Positions 12,623-25,246 are shown, counted from the first letter of the stretch. The stretch is DNA of 64,000 bases from Euonymus europaeus (GCA_963580455.1 OY756958.1:10552501-10616500); one strand, 5' to 3'. The notes: generated from the sequence alone by a model not told the origin. Numbers and translations: made by a program.

Positions 12623-12782
12623 GGTGTACACTTTTTATTATTCTTCTATGTCAAATTTTACGACTATAAGCATCCTAGATTATTTCGAAGCCAAAACCCA
12701 AACTTTCTATGACAAATGGACAAAAACGTTAAAAGCTCGTCCACAGAGAGAGTTGTGAATTTTCGGACAATCAAAGTTGCCC

Positions 12783-12942
12783 GGTGTTCACTTTTTATTA
12801 TTATTCTATATCAAATTTTACGAGTATAAGCTTCCTAGATTATTTCGATGCCAAAACACCAATTATCAATGACAAATCGACAAAGCCGTTAAAAGCTACT
12901 CCATAGAGAGAGTTGAGCAACTTCGGACCATAAAAGTTGCTC
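12783..12942. repeat. Chimeric monomer m5/m13
   Basis: Begins with the m5 marker 'ggtgttcac' after an m4 ending 'tgccc', then becomes m13 ('attattattctatatc', 'caccaattatcaatg', 'gacaaagccg') and continues into m14. Monomers m6-m12 are skipped. The switch lies in the identical T-rich block near monomer positions 10-17, and the 160-bp register is kept. Confidence 0.85.
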
Positions 12943-14541
12943 GGTGTACAATTTTTATTGTTCTTCTATGTCAAATTTTACGACTATAAGCATCCTAGAT
13001 TATTTCGATGGCAAAACCCCAACTTTCTATGACAAATGGACAAAAACGTTAAAAGCTCATCCATAGAGAGAGTTGTGCAATTTCGGACGATCAAAGTTGC
13101 TCGGTGTACACTTTTTATTGTTCTTCTATGTCAAATTTTACGAGTATAAGCATCCTAGATTATTTCGAAGCCAAAACCCCAACTTTCTATGACAAATGGA
13201 CAAAAACGTTAAAAGCTCCTCCATAGAGAGAGTTGTGCAACTTAGGACTATCAAAGTTGCTCGGTGTACAATTTTTATTGTTCTTCTATGTCAAATTTTA
13301 CGAGTATAAGCTTCCTAGATTATTTCGATGCCAAAACACTAACTTTCTTTAACAAATGGACAAAACCGTTTAAAGCTACTCCATAGAGAGAGTTGAGCAA
13401 CTTCGGACCATAAAAGTTACTCGGTGTACACTTTTTATTGTTCTTCTATGTCAAATTTTACGACTATAAGCATCCTAGATTATTTCGATGCCAAAACACC
13501 AACTCTCTATGACAAATGGACAAAAACATTAAAAGCTCCTTCATAGAGAGAGTTGTGCAACTTCGGACTATCATAGTTGCTCGGTGTACACTTTTTATTT
13601 TTCTTCTAGTCAAATTTTACGAGTATATGCTTCCTAGATTATTTCGATGCCAAAACCCCAACTTTCTATGACAAACGGACAAAACCGTTTAAGGCTCCTC
13701 CATAGAGAGAGTTGAGCAATTCCGGACCATAAAAGTTGCTCCGTGTATACTTTTTATTGTTCTTCTATTTCAAATTTTACGACTATAAGCATCCTAGATT
13801 AATTCGATGCCAAAACCCCAACTTTCAGTGACAAATCGATAAAGACGTTAAAAACTCCTCCATAGAGAGAGTTGTGCAAATTCGGACTATCTAGGTTGCT
13901 CGGTGTACACTTTTTATTGTTCTTCTATGTCAAATTTTACGAGTATAAGCTTCCTAGATTATTTCGATGCCAAAACCCCAACTTTTTATGACAAATGGAC
14001 AAAACCGTTTAAAGCTCCTCCATAGAGTGAGTTGTGCAACATCGGACTATCAAAGTTGCACGGTGTAAACTTTTTATTATTATTCTATATCAAATTTTAC
14101 GAGTATAAGCTTCCTAGATTATTTCGATGCCAAAACACCAATTATCAATGACAAATCGGCAAAGCCGTTAAAAGCTACTCCATAGAGAGAGTTGAGCAAC
14201 TTCGGACCATAAAAGTTGCTCGGTGTACAATTTTTATTGTTCTTCTATGTCAAATTTTACGACTATAAGCATCCTAGATTATTTCGATGGCAAAACCCCA
14301 ACTTTCTATGACAAATGGACAAAAACGTTAAAAGCTCATCCATAGAGAGAGTTGTGCAATTTCGGACGATCAAAGTTGCTCGGTGTACACTTTTTATTGT
14401 TCTTCTATGTCAAATTTTACGAGTATAAGCTTCCTAGATTATTTCGATGCCAAAACCCCAACTTTCTATGACAAATGGACAAAACCGTTTAAAGCTCCAT
14501 CATAGAGTGAGTTGTGCAACTTCGGACTATCAAAGTTGCTC

Positions 14542-15659
14542 GGTCTACACTTTTTAATGTTCTTCTATGTCAAATTTTACGAGTATAAGCATCCTAGATT
14601 ATTTCGATGCCAAAACCCAACTTTCTATGACAAATGGACAAAACCGTTTAAAGCTACTCCATAGAGTGAGTTGTGCAACTTCGGACTATCAAAGTTGCTC
14701 GGTACACACTTTTTATTGTTTTTCTATGTCAAATTTTATGACTATAAGCATCCTAGATTATTTTGATGCAAAAACCCCAACTATCAATAAGAAATGAGCA
14801 AAACCGTTAAAAGCTACTTCATAGTGAGAGTTGAGCAATTCCGGACCATCAAAGTTGCTTATTGTACAATTTTTATTGTTTTTCTACGTCAAATTTTACG
14901 AGTATTAGCTTCCTATATTATTTCGATGCCAAACCCCAACTTTCTATGACAAACGGGCAAAACCGTTTAAAGCTCCTCCATAGAGAGAGTTGACCAACTT
15001 CGGATTATTTAAGTTGCTCGGTGTACACTTTTTATTATTCTTCTATGTCAAATTTTACGACTATAAGCATCCTAGATTATTTCGAAGCCAAAACCCCAAC
15101 TTTCTATGACAAATGGACAAAAACGTTAAAAGCTCGTCCACAGAGAGAGTTGTGCAACTTCGGACAATCAAAGTTGCCCGGTGTTCACTTTTTATTGTTC
15201 TTCTATGTCAAATTTTATGGCTATAAGCATCCTAGATTATTTCGATGCCAAAACGCCAACTTTCAATGACAAATCGATAAAAACGTTAAAAACTCCTCCA
15301 TAGAGAGAGTTGAGCAACTTCGGACCATAAAAGTTGCTCGGTGTACACTTTTTATTGTTCTTCTATGTCAAATTTTACGACTATAAGCATCCTAGATTAT
15401 TTCGATGGCAAAACCCCAACTTTCTATGTCAAATGGACAAAAACGTTAAAAGCTTCTGAATAGAGAGAGTTGTGCAATTTCGGACGATCAAAGTTGCTCG
15501 GTGTACACTTTTTATTGTTCTTCTATGTCAAATTTTACGAGTATAAGCTTCCTAGATTATTTCGATGCCAAAACCCCAACTTTCTATGACAAATGGACAA
15601 AACCGTTTAAAGCTCCATCATAGAGTGAGTTGTGCAACTTCGGACTATCAATGTTGCTC
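14542..15659. repeat. 7-monomer deletion form of the 15-mer (1118 bp)
   Basis: Order m1, m2, m3, m4, m5, m14, m15, then m1 of the next unit at 15660. Eight monomers (m6-m13) are missing relative to the full unit. The m5 here has 'atggctataag' and 'aaaacgccaac', as does the m5 at about 37.1 kb (there 'acggctataag'). It has the same length as the 7-mers at 1.8-4.0 kb but a different composition, so the equal length is a coincidence of monomer number. Confidence 0.85.
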
Positions 15660-18056
15660 GGTCTACACTTTTTAATGTTCTTCTATGTCAAATTTTATGA
15701 GTATAAGCATCCTAGATTATTTCGATGCCAAAACCCAACTTTCTATGACAAATGGAAAAAACCGTTTAAAGCTCCTCCATAGAGTGAGTTGTGCAACTTC
15801 GGACTATCAAAGTTGCTCGGTACACACTTTTTATTGTTCTTCTATGTCAAATTTTATGACTATAAGCATCCTAGATTATTTTGATGCAAAAACCCCAACT
15901 ATCAATAAGAAATGAGCAAAACCGTTAAAAGCTACTTCATAGTGAGAGTTGAGCAATTCCGGAGAATCAAAGTTGCTTATTGTACACTTTTTATTGTTTT
16001 TCTACGTCAAATTTTACGAGTATTAGCTTCCTATATTATTTCGATGCCAAACCCCAAATTTCTATGACAAACGGGCAAAACCGTTTAAAGCTCCTCCATA
16101 GAGAGAGTTGACCAACTTCGGACTATTAAAGTTGCTCGGTGTACACTTTTTATTATTCTTCTATGTCAAATTTTACGACTATAAGCATCCTAGATTATTT
16201 CGAAGCCAAAACCCCAACTTTCTATGACAAATGGACAAAAACGTTAAAAACTCGTCCACAGAGAGAGTTGTGCAACTTCGGACAATCAAAGTTGCCCGGT
16301 GTTCACTTTTTATTGTTCTTCTATGTCAAATTTTACGACTATAAGCATCCTAGATTATTTCGATGCCAAAACCCCAACTTTCAATGACAAATCGATAAAA
16401 ACGTTAAAAACTCCTCCATAGAGAGAGTTGTGCAACTTCGGACTATCTAGGTTGCTCGGTGTACACTTTTTATTGTTCTTCTATGTCAAATTTTACGAGT
16501 ATAAGCTTCCGGGATTATTTCGATGCCAAAACCCCAACTTTCTATGACAAATGGACAAAACCGTTTAAAGCTCCTCCACAGAGAGAGTTGTGCAACTTCG
16601 GACAATCAAAGTTGCTCGGTCTACACTTTTTATTGTTCTTCTATGTCAAATTTTACGAGTATAAGCATCCTAGATTATTTCGAAGCCAAAACCCCAACTT
16701 TCTATGACAAATGGACAAAAACGTTAAAAGCTCCTCCTTAGAGAGAGTTGTGCAACTTCGGACTATCAAAGTTGCTCGGTGTACAATTTTTATTGTTCTT
16801 CTATGTCAAATTTTACGAGTATAAGCTTTCTAGATTATTTCGATGCCAAAACACTAACTTTCTTTAACAAATGGACAAAACCGTTTAAAGCTACTCCATA
16901 GAGAGAGTTGAGCAACTTCGGACCATAAAAGTTACTCGGTGTACACTTTTTATTGTTCTTCTATGTCAAATTTTACGACTATAAGCATCCTAGATTATTT
17001 CGATGCCAAAACACCAACTCTCTATGACAAATGGACAAAAACATTAAAAGCTCCTCCATAGAGAGAGTTGTGCAACTTCGGACTATCATAGTTGCTCGGT
17101 GTACACTTTTTATTTTTCTTCTAGTCAAATTTTACGAGTATATGCTTCCTAGATTATTTCGATGCCAAAACCCCAACTTTCTATGACAAACGGACAAAAC
17201 CGTTTAAGGCTCCTCCATAGAGAGAGTTGAGCAATTCCGGACCATAAAAGTTGCTCCGTGTATACTTTTTATTGTTCTTCTATGTCAAATTTTACGACTA
17301 TAAGCATCCTAGATTAATTCGATGCCAAAACCCCAACTTTCAGTGACAAATCGATAAAGACGTTAAAAACTCCTCCATAGAGAGAGTTGTGCAACTTCGG
17401 ACTATCTAGGTTGCTCGGTGTACACTTTTTATTGTTCTTCTATGTCAAATTTTACGAGTATAAGCTTCCTAGATTATTTCGATGACAAAACCCCAACTTT
17501 TTATGACAAATGGACAAAACCGTTTAAAGCTCCTCCATAGAGTGAGTTGTGCAACTTCGGACTATCAAAGTTGCACGGTGTAAACTTTTTATTATTATTC
17601 TCTATCAAATTTTACGAGTATAAGCTTCCTAGATTATTTCGATGCCAAAACACCAATTATCAATGACAAATCGACAAAGCCGTTAAAAGCTACTCCATAG
17701 AGAGAGTTGAGGAACTTCGGACCATAAAAGTTGCTCGGTGTACACTTTTTATTGTTCTTCTATGTCAAATTTTACGACTATAAGCATCCTAGATTATTTC
17801 GATGGCAAAACCCCAACTTTCTATGACAAATGGACAAAAACGTTAAAAGCTTCTCAATAGAGAGAGTTGTGCAATTTCGGACGATCAAAGTTGCTCGGTG
17901 TACACTTTTTATTGTTCTTCTATGTCAAATTTTACGAGTATAAGCTTCCTAGATTATTTCGATGCCAAAACCCCAACTTTCTATGACAAATGGACAAAAC
18001 CGTTTAAAGCTCCATCATAGAGTGAGTTGTGCAACTTCGGACTATCAATGTTGCTC
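15660..18056. repeat. 15-monomer HOR, copy A of four in tandem (2397 bp)
   Basis: First of four consecutive full units. m6 carries 'cttccgggatt'. m4 ends 'gttaaaaactcg'. m11 has 'gtatac' and 'tcgataaagacg'. m14 has 'aagcttctcaatag'. m1 has 'ttttatgagtataagc', where the next three copies have 'ttttacgag', and m2 has 'ccggagaatc'. The units are 2397 bp because m1, m3 and m10 each lack one base ('aaaacccaac', 'gccaaacccc', 'ctagtcaaa'). Confidence 0.95.
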
Positions 18057-20453
18057 GGTCTACACTTTTTAATGTTCTTCTATGTCAAATTTTACGAGTA
18101 TAAGCATCCTAGATTATTTCGATGCCAAAACCCAACTTTCTATGACAAATGGAAAAAACCGTTTAAAGCTCCTCCACAGAGTGAGTTGTGCAACTTCGGA
18201 CTATCAAAGTTGCTCGGTACACACTTTTTATTGTTCTTCTATGTCAAATTTTATGACTATAAGCATCCTAGATTATTTTGATGCAAAAACCCCAACTATC
18301 AATAAGAAATGAGCAAAACCGTTAAAAGCTACTTCATAGTGAGAGTTGAGCAATTCCGGACCATCAAAGTTGCTTATTGTACACTTTTTATTGTTTTTCT
18401 ACGTCAAATTTTATGAGTATTAGCTTCCTATATTATTTCGATGCCAAACCCCAAATTTCTATGACAAACGGGCAAAACCGTTTAAAGCTCCTCCATAGAG
18501 AGAGTTGACCAACTTCGGACTATTAAAGTTGCTCGGTGTACACTTTTTATTATTCTTCTATGTCAAATTTTACGACTATAAGCATCCTAGATTATTTCGA
18601 AGCCAAAACCCCAACTTTCTATGACAAATGGACAAAAACGTTTAAAACTCGTCCACAGAGAGAGTTGTGCAACTTCGGACAATCAAAGTTGCCCGGTGTT
18701 CACTTTTTATTGTTCTTCTATGTCAAATTTTACGACTATAAGCATCCTAGATTATTTCGATGCCAAAACCCCAACTTTCAATGACAAATCGATAAAAACG
18801 TTAAAAACTCCTCCATAGAGAGAGTTGTGCAACTTCGGACTATCTAGGTTGCTCGGTGTACACTTTTTATTGTTCTTCTATGTCAAATTTTACGAGTATA
18901 AGCTTCCGGGATTATTTCGATGCCAAAACCCCAACTTTCTATGACAAATGGACAAAACCGTTTAAAGCTCCTCCACAGAGAGAGTTGTGCAACTTCGGAC
19001 AATCAAAGTTGCTCGGTCTACACTTTTTATTGTTCTTCTATGTCAAATTTTACGAGTATAAGCATCCTAGATTATTTCGAAGCCAAAACCCCAACTTTCT
19101 ATGACAAATGGACAAAAACGTTAAAAGCTCCTCCATAGAGAGAGTTGTGCAACTTCGGACTATCAAAGTTGCTCGGTGTACAATTTTTATTGTTCTTCTA
19201 TGTCAAATTTTACGAGTATAAGCTTCCTAGATTATTTCGATGCCAAAACACTAACTTTCTTTAACAAATGGACAAAACCGTTTAAAGCTACTCCATAGAG
19301 AGAGTTGAGCAACTTCGGACCATAAAAGTTACTCGGTGTACACTTTTTATTGTTCTTCTATGTCAAATTTTACGACTATAAGCATCCTAGATTATTTCGA
19401 TGCCAAAACACCAACTCTCTATGACAAATGGACAAAAACATTAAAAGCTCCTCCATAGAGAGAGTTGTGCAACTTCGGACTATCATAGTTGCTCGGTGTA
19501 CACTTTTTACTTTTCTTCTAGTCAAATTTTACGAGTATATGCTTCCTAGATTATTTCGATGCCAAAACCCCAACTTTCTATGACAAACGGACAAAACCGT
19601 TTAAGGCTCCTCCATAGAGAGAGTTGAGCAATTCCGGACCATAAAAGTTGCTCCGTGTACACTTTTTATTGTTCTTCTATGTCAAATTTTACGACTATAA
19701 GCATCCTAGATTAATTCGATGCCAAAACCCCAACTTTCAGTGACAAATGGACAAAAACGTTAAAAGCTTCTCCATAGAGAGAGTTGTGCAACTTCGGACT
19801 ATCTAGGTTGCTCGGTGTACACTTTTTATTGTTCTTCTATGTCAAATTTTACGAGTATAAGCTTCCTAGATTATTTCGATGCCAAAACCCCAACTTTTTA
19901 TGACAAATGGACAAAACCGTTTAAAGCTCCTCCATAGAGTGAGTTGTGCAACTTCGGACTATCAAAGTTGCACGGTGTAAACTTTTTATTATTATTCTAT
20001 ATCAAATTTTACGAGTATAAGCTTCCTAGATTATTTCGATGCCAAAACACCAATTATCAATGACAAATCGACAAAGCCGTTAAAAGCTACTCCATAGAGA
20101 GAGTTGAGCAACTTCGGACCATAAAAGTTGCTCGGTGTACACTTTTTATTGTTCTTCTATGTCAAATTTTACGACTATAAGCATCCTAGATTATTTCGAT
20201 GGCAAAACCCCAACTTTCTATGACAAATGGACAAAAACGTTAAAAGCTTCTCAATAGAGAGAGTTGTGTAATTTCGGACGATCAAAGTTGCTCGGTGTAC
20301 ACTTTTTATTGTTCTTCTATGTCAAATTTTACGAGTATAAGCTTCCTAGATTATTTCGATGCCAAAACCCCAACTTTCTATGACAAATGGACAAAACCGT
20401 TTAAAGCTCCATCATAGAGTGAGTTGTGCAACTTCGGACTATCAATGTTGCTC
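18057..20453. repeat. 15-monomer HOR, copy B (2397 bp); template for m1-m15
   Basis: Monomer starts: m1 18057, m2 18216, m3 18376, m4 18535, m5 18695, m6 18855, m7 19015, m8 19175, m9 19335, m10 19495, m11 19654, m12 19814, m13 19974, m14 20134, m15 20294. Markers: m1 'ttaatgttc'; m2 'caataagaaatgagc'; m3 'tattagcttcctata'; m4 'ctcgtcc'; m5 'ggtgttcac'; m6 'ccgggatt'; m7 'ggtctacac' with 'gaagcc'; m8 'cactaac'; m9 'atcatag'; m10 'ctagtcaaa'; m11 'ctagattaattcg'; m12 'ttttatgac' with 'tgcac'; m13 'attattattctatatc'; m14 'gatggc'; m15 'ccatcatag'. It is closer to the copy at 8949 than to its neighbours. Confidence 0.95.
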
Positions 20454-22850
20454 GGTCTACACTTTTTAATGTTCTTCTATGTCAAATTTTACGAGTATAA
20501 GCATCCTAGATTATTTCGATGCCAAAACCCAACTTTCTATGACAAATGGAAAAAACCGTTTAAAGCTCCTCCATAGAGTGAGTTGTGCAACTTCGGACTA
20601 TCAAAGTTGCTCGGTACACACTTTTTATTGTTCTTCTATGTCAAATTTTATGACTATAAGCATCCTAGATTATTTTGATGCAAAAACCCCAACTATCAAT
20701 AAGAAATGAGCAAAACCGTTAAAAGCTACTTCATAGTGAGAGTTGAGCAATTCCGGACCATCAAAGTTGCTTATTGTACACTTTTTATTGTTTTTCTACG
20801 TCAAATTTTACGAGTATTAGCTTCCTATATTATTTCGATGCCAAACCCCAAATTTCTATGACAAACGGGCAAAACCGTTTAAAGCTCCTCCATAGAGACA
20901 GTTGACCAACTTCGGACTATTAAAGTTGCTCGGTGTACACTTTTTATTATTCTTCTATGTCAAATTTTACGACTATAAGCATCCTAGATTATTTCGAAGC
21001 CAAAACCCCAACTTTCTATGACAAATGGACAAAAACGTTTAAAACTCGTCCACAGAGAGAGTTGTGCAACTTCGGACAATCAAAGTTGCCCGGTGTTCAC
21101 TTTTTATTGTTCTTCTATGTCAAATTTTACGACTATAAGCATCCTAGATTATTTCGATGCCAAAACCCCAACTTTCAATGACAAATCGATAAAAACGTTA
21201 AAAACTCCTCCATAGAGAGAGTTGTGCAACTTCGGACTATCTAGGTTGCTCGGTGTACACTTTTTATTGTTCTTCTATGTCAAATTTTACGAGTATAAGC
21301 TTCCGGGATTATTTCGATGCCAAAACCCCAACTTTCTATGACAAATGGACAAAACCGTTTAAAGCTCCTCCACAGAGAGAGTTGTGCAACTTCGGACAAT
21401 CAAAGTTGCTCGGTCTACACTTTTTATTGTTCTTCTATGTCAAATTTTACGAGTATAAGCATCCTAGATTATTTCGAAGCCAAAACCCCAACTTTCTATG
21501 ACAAATGGACAAAAACGTTAAAAGCTCCTCCATAGAGAGAGTTGTGCAACTTCGGACTATCAAAGTTGCTCGGTGTACAATTTTTATTGTTCTTCTATGT
21601 CAAATTTTACGAGTATAAGCTTCCTAGATTATTTCGATGCCAAAACCCTAATTTTCTTTAACAAATGGACAAAACCGTTTAAAGCTACTCCATAGAGAGA
21701 GTTGAGCAACTTCGGACCATAAAAGTTACTCGGTGTACACTTTTTATTGTTCTTCTATGTCAAATTTTACGACTATAAGCATCCTAGATTATTTCGATGC
21801 CAAAACACCAACTCTCTATGACAAATGGACAAAAACATTAAAAGCTCCTCCATAGAGAGAGTTGTGCAACTTCGGACTATCATAGTTGCTCGGTGTACAC
21901 TTTTTATTTTTCTTCTAGTCAAATTTTACGAGTATATGCTTCCTAGATTATTTCGTTGTCAAAACCCCAACTTTCTATGACAAACGGACAAAACCGTTTA
22001 AGGCTCCTCCACAGAGAGAGTTGAGCAATTCCGGACCATAAAAGTTGCTCCGTGTATACTTTTTATTGTTCTTCTATGTCAAATTTTACGACTATAAGCA
22101 TCCTAGATTAATTCGATGCCAAAACCCCAACTTTCAGTGACAAATCGATAAAGACGTTAAAAACTACTCCATAGAGAGAGTTGTGCAACTTCGGACTATC
22201 TAGGTTGCTCGGTGTACACTTTTTATTGTTCTTCTATGTCAAATTTTACGAGTATAAGCTTCCTAGATTATTTCGATGCCAAAACCCCAACTTTTTATGA
22301 CAAATGGACAAAACCGTTTAAAGCTCCTCCATAGAGTGAGTTGTGCAACTTCGGACTATCAAAGTTGCACGGTGTAAACTTTTTATTATTATTCTATATC
22401 AAATTTTACGAGTATAAGCTTCCTAGATTATTTCGATGCCAAAACACCAATTATCAATGACAAATCGACAAAGCCGTTAAAAGCTACTCCATAGAGAGAG
22501 TTGAGCAACTTCGGACCATAAAAGTTGCTCGGTGTACACTTTTTATTGTTCTTCTATGTCAAATTTTACGACTATAAGCATCCTAGATTATTTCGATGGC
22601 AAAACCCCAACTTTCTATGACAAATGGACAAAAACGTTAAAAGCTTCTCAATAGAGAGAGTTGTGCAATTTCGGACGATCAAAGTTGCTCGGTGTACACT
22701 TTTTATTGTTCTTCTATGTCAAATTTTACGAGTATAAGCTTCCTAGATTATTTCGATGCCAAAACCCCAACTTTCTATGACAAATGGACAAAACCGTTTA
22801 AAGCTCCATCATAGAGTGAGTTGTGCAACTTCGGACTATCAATGTTGCTC
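20454..22850. repeat. 15-monomer HOR, copy C (2397 bp)
   Basis: Same monomer order and exact length as copies A and B. It shares 'gtttaaaactcg' in m4 with copy B but the m11 'tcgataaagacg' form with copies A and D, so it is itself a mixture. Private variants include 'ccctaattttc' in m8 (about 21648), 'ttcgttgtc' in m10 (about 21953), 'aaaactactcc' in m11 and 'gagacagttg' in m3. Confidence 0.95.
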
Positions 22851-25246
22851 GGTCTACACTTTTTAATGTTCTTCTATGTCAAATTTTACGAGTATAAGCA
22901 TCCTAGATTATTTCGATGCCAAAACCCAACTTTCTATGACAAATGGAAAAAACCGTTTAAAGCTCCTCCATAGAGTGAGTTGTGCAACTTCGGACTATCA
23001 AAGTTGCTCGGTACACACTTTTTATTGTTCTTCTATGTCAAATTTTATGACTATAAGCATCCTAGATTATTTTGATGCAAAAACCCCAACTATCAATAAG
23101 AAATGAGCAAAACCGTTAAAAGCTACTTCATAGTGAGAGTTGAGCAATTCCGGACCATCAAAGTTGCTTATTGTACACTTTTTATTGTTTTTCTACGTCA
23201 AATTTTACGAGTATTAGCTTCCTATATTATTTCGATGCCAAACCCCAAATTTCTATGAAAAACGGGCAAAACCGTTTAAAGCTCCTCCATAGAGAGAGTT
23301 GACCAACTTCGGACTATTAAAGTTGCTCGGTGTACACTTTTTATTATTCTTCTATGTCAAATTTTACGACTATAAGCATCCTAGATTATTTCGAAGCCAA
23401 AACCCCAACTTTCTATGACAAATGGACAAAAACGTTAAAAACTCGTCCACAGAGAGAGTTGTGCAACTTCGGACAATCAAAGTTGCCCGGTGTTCACTTT
23501 TTATTGTTCTTCTATGTCAAATTTTACGACTATAAGCATCCTAGATTATTTCGATGCCAAAACCCCAACTTTCAATGACAAATCGATAAAAACGTTAAAA
23601 ACTCCTCCATAGAGAGAGTTGTGCAACTTCGGACTATCTAGGTTGCTCGGTGTACACTTTTTATTCTTCTTCTGTGTCAAATTTTACGAGTATAAGCTTC
23701 CGGGATTATTTCGATGCCAAAACCCCAACTTTCTATGACAAATGGACAAAACCGTTTAAAGCTCCTCCACAGAGAGAGTTGTGCAACTTCGGACAATCAA
23801 AGTTGCTCGGTCTACACTTTTTTTGTTCTTCTATGTCAAATTTTACGAGTATAAGCATCCTAGATTATTTCGAAGCCAAAACCCCAACTTTCTATGACAA
23901 ATGGACAAAAACGTTAAAAGCTCCTCCATAGAGAGAGTTGTGCAACTTCGGACTATCAAAGTTGCTCGGTGTACAATTTTTATTGTTCTTCTATGTCAAA
24001 TTTTACGAGTATAAGCTTCCTAGATTATTTCGATGCCAAAACACTAACTTTCTTTAACAAATGGACAAAACCGTTTAAAGCTACTCCATAGAGAGAGTTG
24101 AGCAACTTCGGACCATAAAAGTTACTCGGTGTACACTTTTTATTGTTCTTCTATGTCAAATTTTACGACTATAAGCATCCTAGATTATTTCGATGCCAAA
24201 ACACCAACTCTCTATGACAAATGCACAAAAACATTAAAAGCTCCTCCATAGAGAGAGTTGTGCAACTTCGGACTATCATAGTTGCTCGGTGTACACTTTT
24301 TATTTTTCTTCTAGTCAAATTTTACGAGTATATGCTTCCTAGATTATTTCGATGCCAAAACCCCAACTTTCTATGACAAACGGACAAAACCGTTTAAGGC
24401 TCCTCCATAGAGAGAGTTGAGCAATTCCAGACCATAAAAGTTGCTCCGTGTATACTTTTTATTGTTCTTCTATGTCAAATTTTACGACTATAAGCATCCT
24501 AGATTAATTCGATGCCAAAACCCCAACTTTCAGTGACAAATCGATAAAGACGTTAAAAACTCCTCCATAGAGAGAGTTGTGCAACTTCGGACTATCTAGG
24601 TTGCTCGGTGTACACTTTTTATTGTTCTTCTATGTCAAATTTTACGAGTATAAGCTTCCTAGATTATTTCGATGCCAAAACCCCAACTTTTTATGACAAA
24701 TGGACAAAACCGTTTAAAGCTCCTCCATAGAGTGAGTTGTGCAACTTCGGACTAGCAAAGTTGCACGGTGTAAACTTTTTATTATTATTCTATATCAAAT
24801 TTTACGAGTATAAGCTTCCTAGATTATTTCGATGCCAAAACACCAATTATCAATGACAAATCGACAAAGCCGTTAAAAGCTACTCCATAGAGACAGTTGA
24901 GCAACTTCGGACCATAAAAGTTGCTCGGTGTACAATTTTTATTGTTCTTCTATGTCAAATTTTACGACTATAAGCATCCTAGATTATTTCGATGGCAAAA
25001 CCCCAACTTTCTATGACAAATGGACAAAAACGTTAAAAGCTCCTCCATAGAAAGAGTTGTGCAATTTCGGACGATCAAAGTTGCTCGGTGTACACATTTT
25101 ATTGTTCTTCTATGTCAAATTTTACGAGTATAAGCTTCCTAGATTATTTCGATGCCAAAACCCCAACTTTCTATGACAAATGGACAAAACCGTTTAAAGC
25201 TCCATCATAGAGTGAGTTGTGCAACTTCGGACTATCAAAGTTGCTC
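22851..25246. repeat. 15-monomer HOR, copy D (2396 bp), last of the tandem block
   Basis: Standard order. One base shorter because m7 has lost a base in the T-rich block (about 23820, 'acttttttttgttc'), which joins two frames and gives a 93-codon open frame here. m6 has 'cttcttctgtgtc'. m13 has 'actagcaaag' just upstream of it, and m14 has switched to 'aagctcctccatagaaag', showing decay towards the block edge. Confidence 0.93.

Larger units (their letters stand above)
11346..14541. repeat. Rearranged 20-monomer segment of the 15-mer HOR (3196 bp)
   Basis: Order by subtype: m1-m5, m7 (variant 'gattagttcgaagtc'), the 'gatattttcg' monomer, an m1/m3 chimera, m4, an m5/m13 chimera, m14, an m7-like monomer, then m8-m15. 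It looks like a 15-mer from which and into which blocks were lost and added at homologous positions within monomers. The last part, about 13.1-14.5 kb, resembles 4.15-5.6 kb closely, including 'ttctatttc' in m11 (about 13766 and 4830). Confidence 0.85.
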
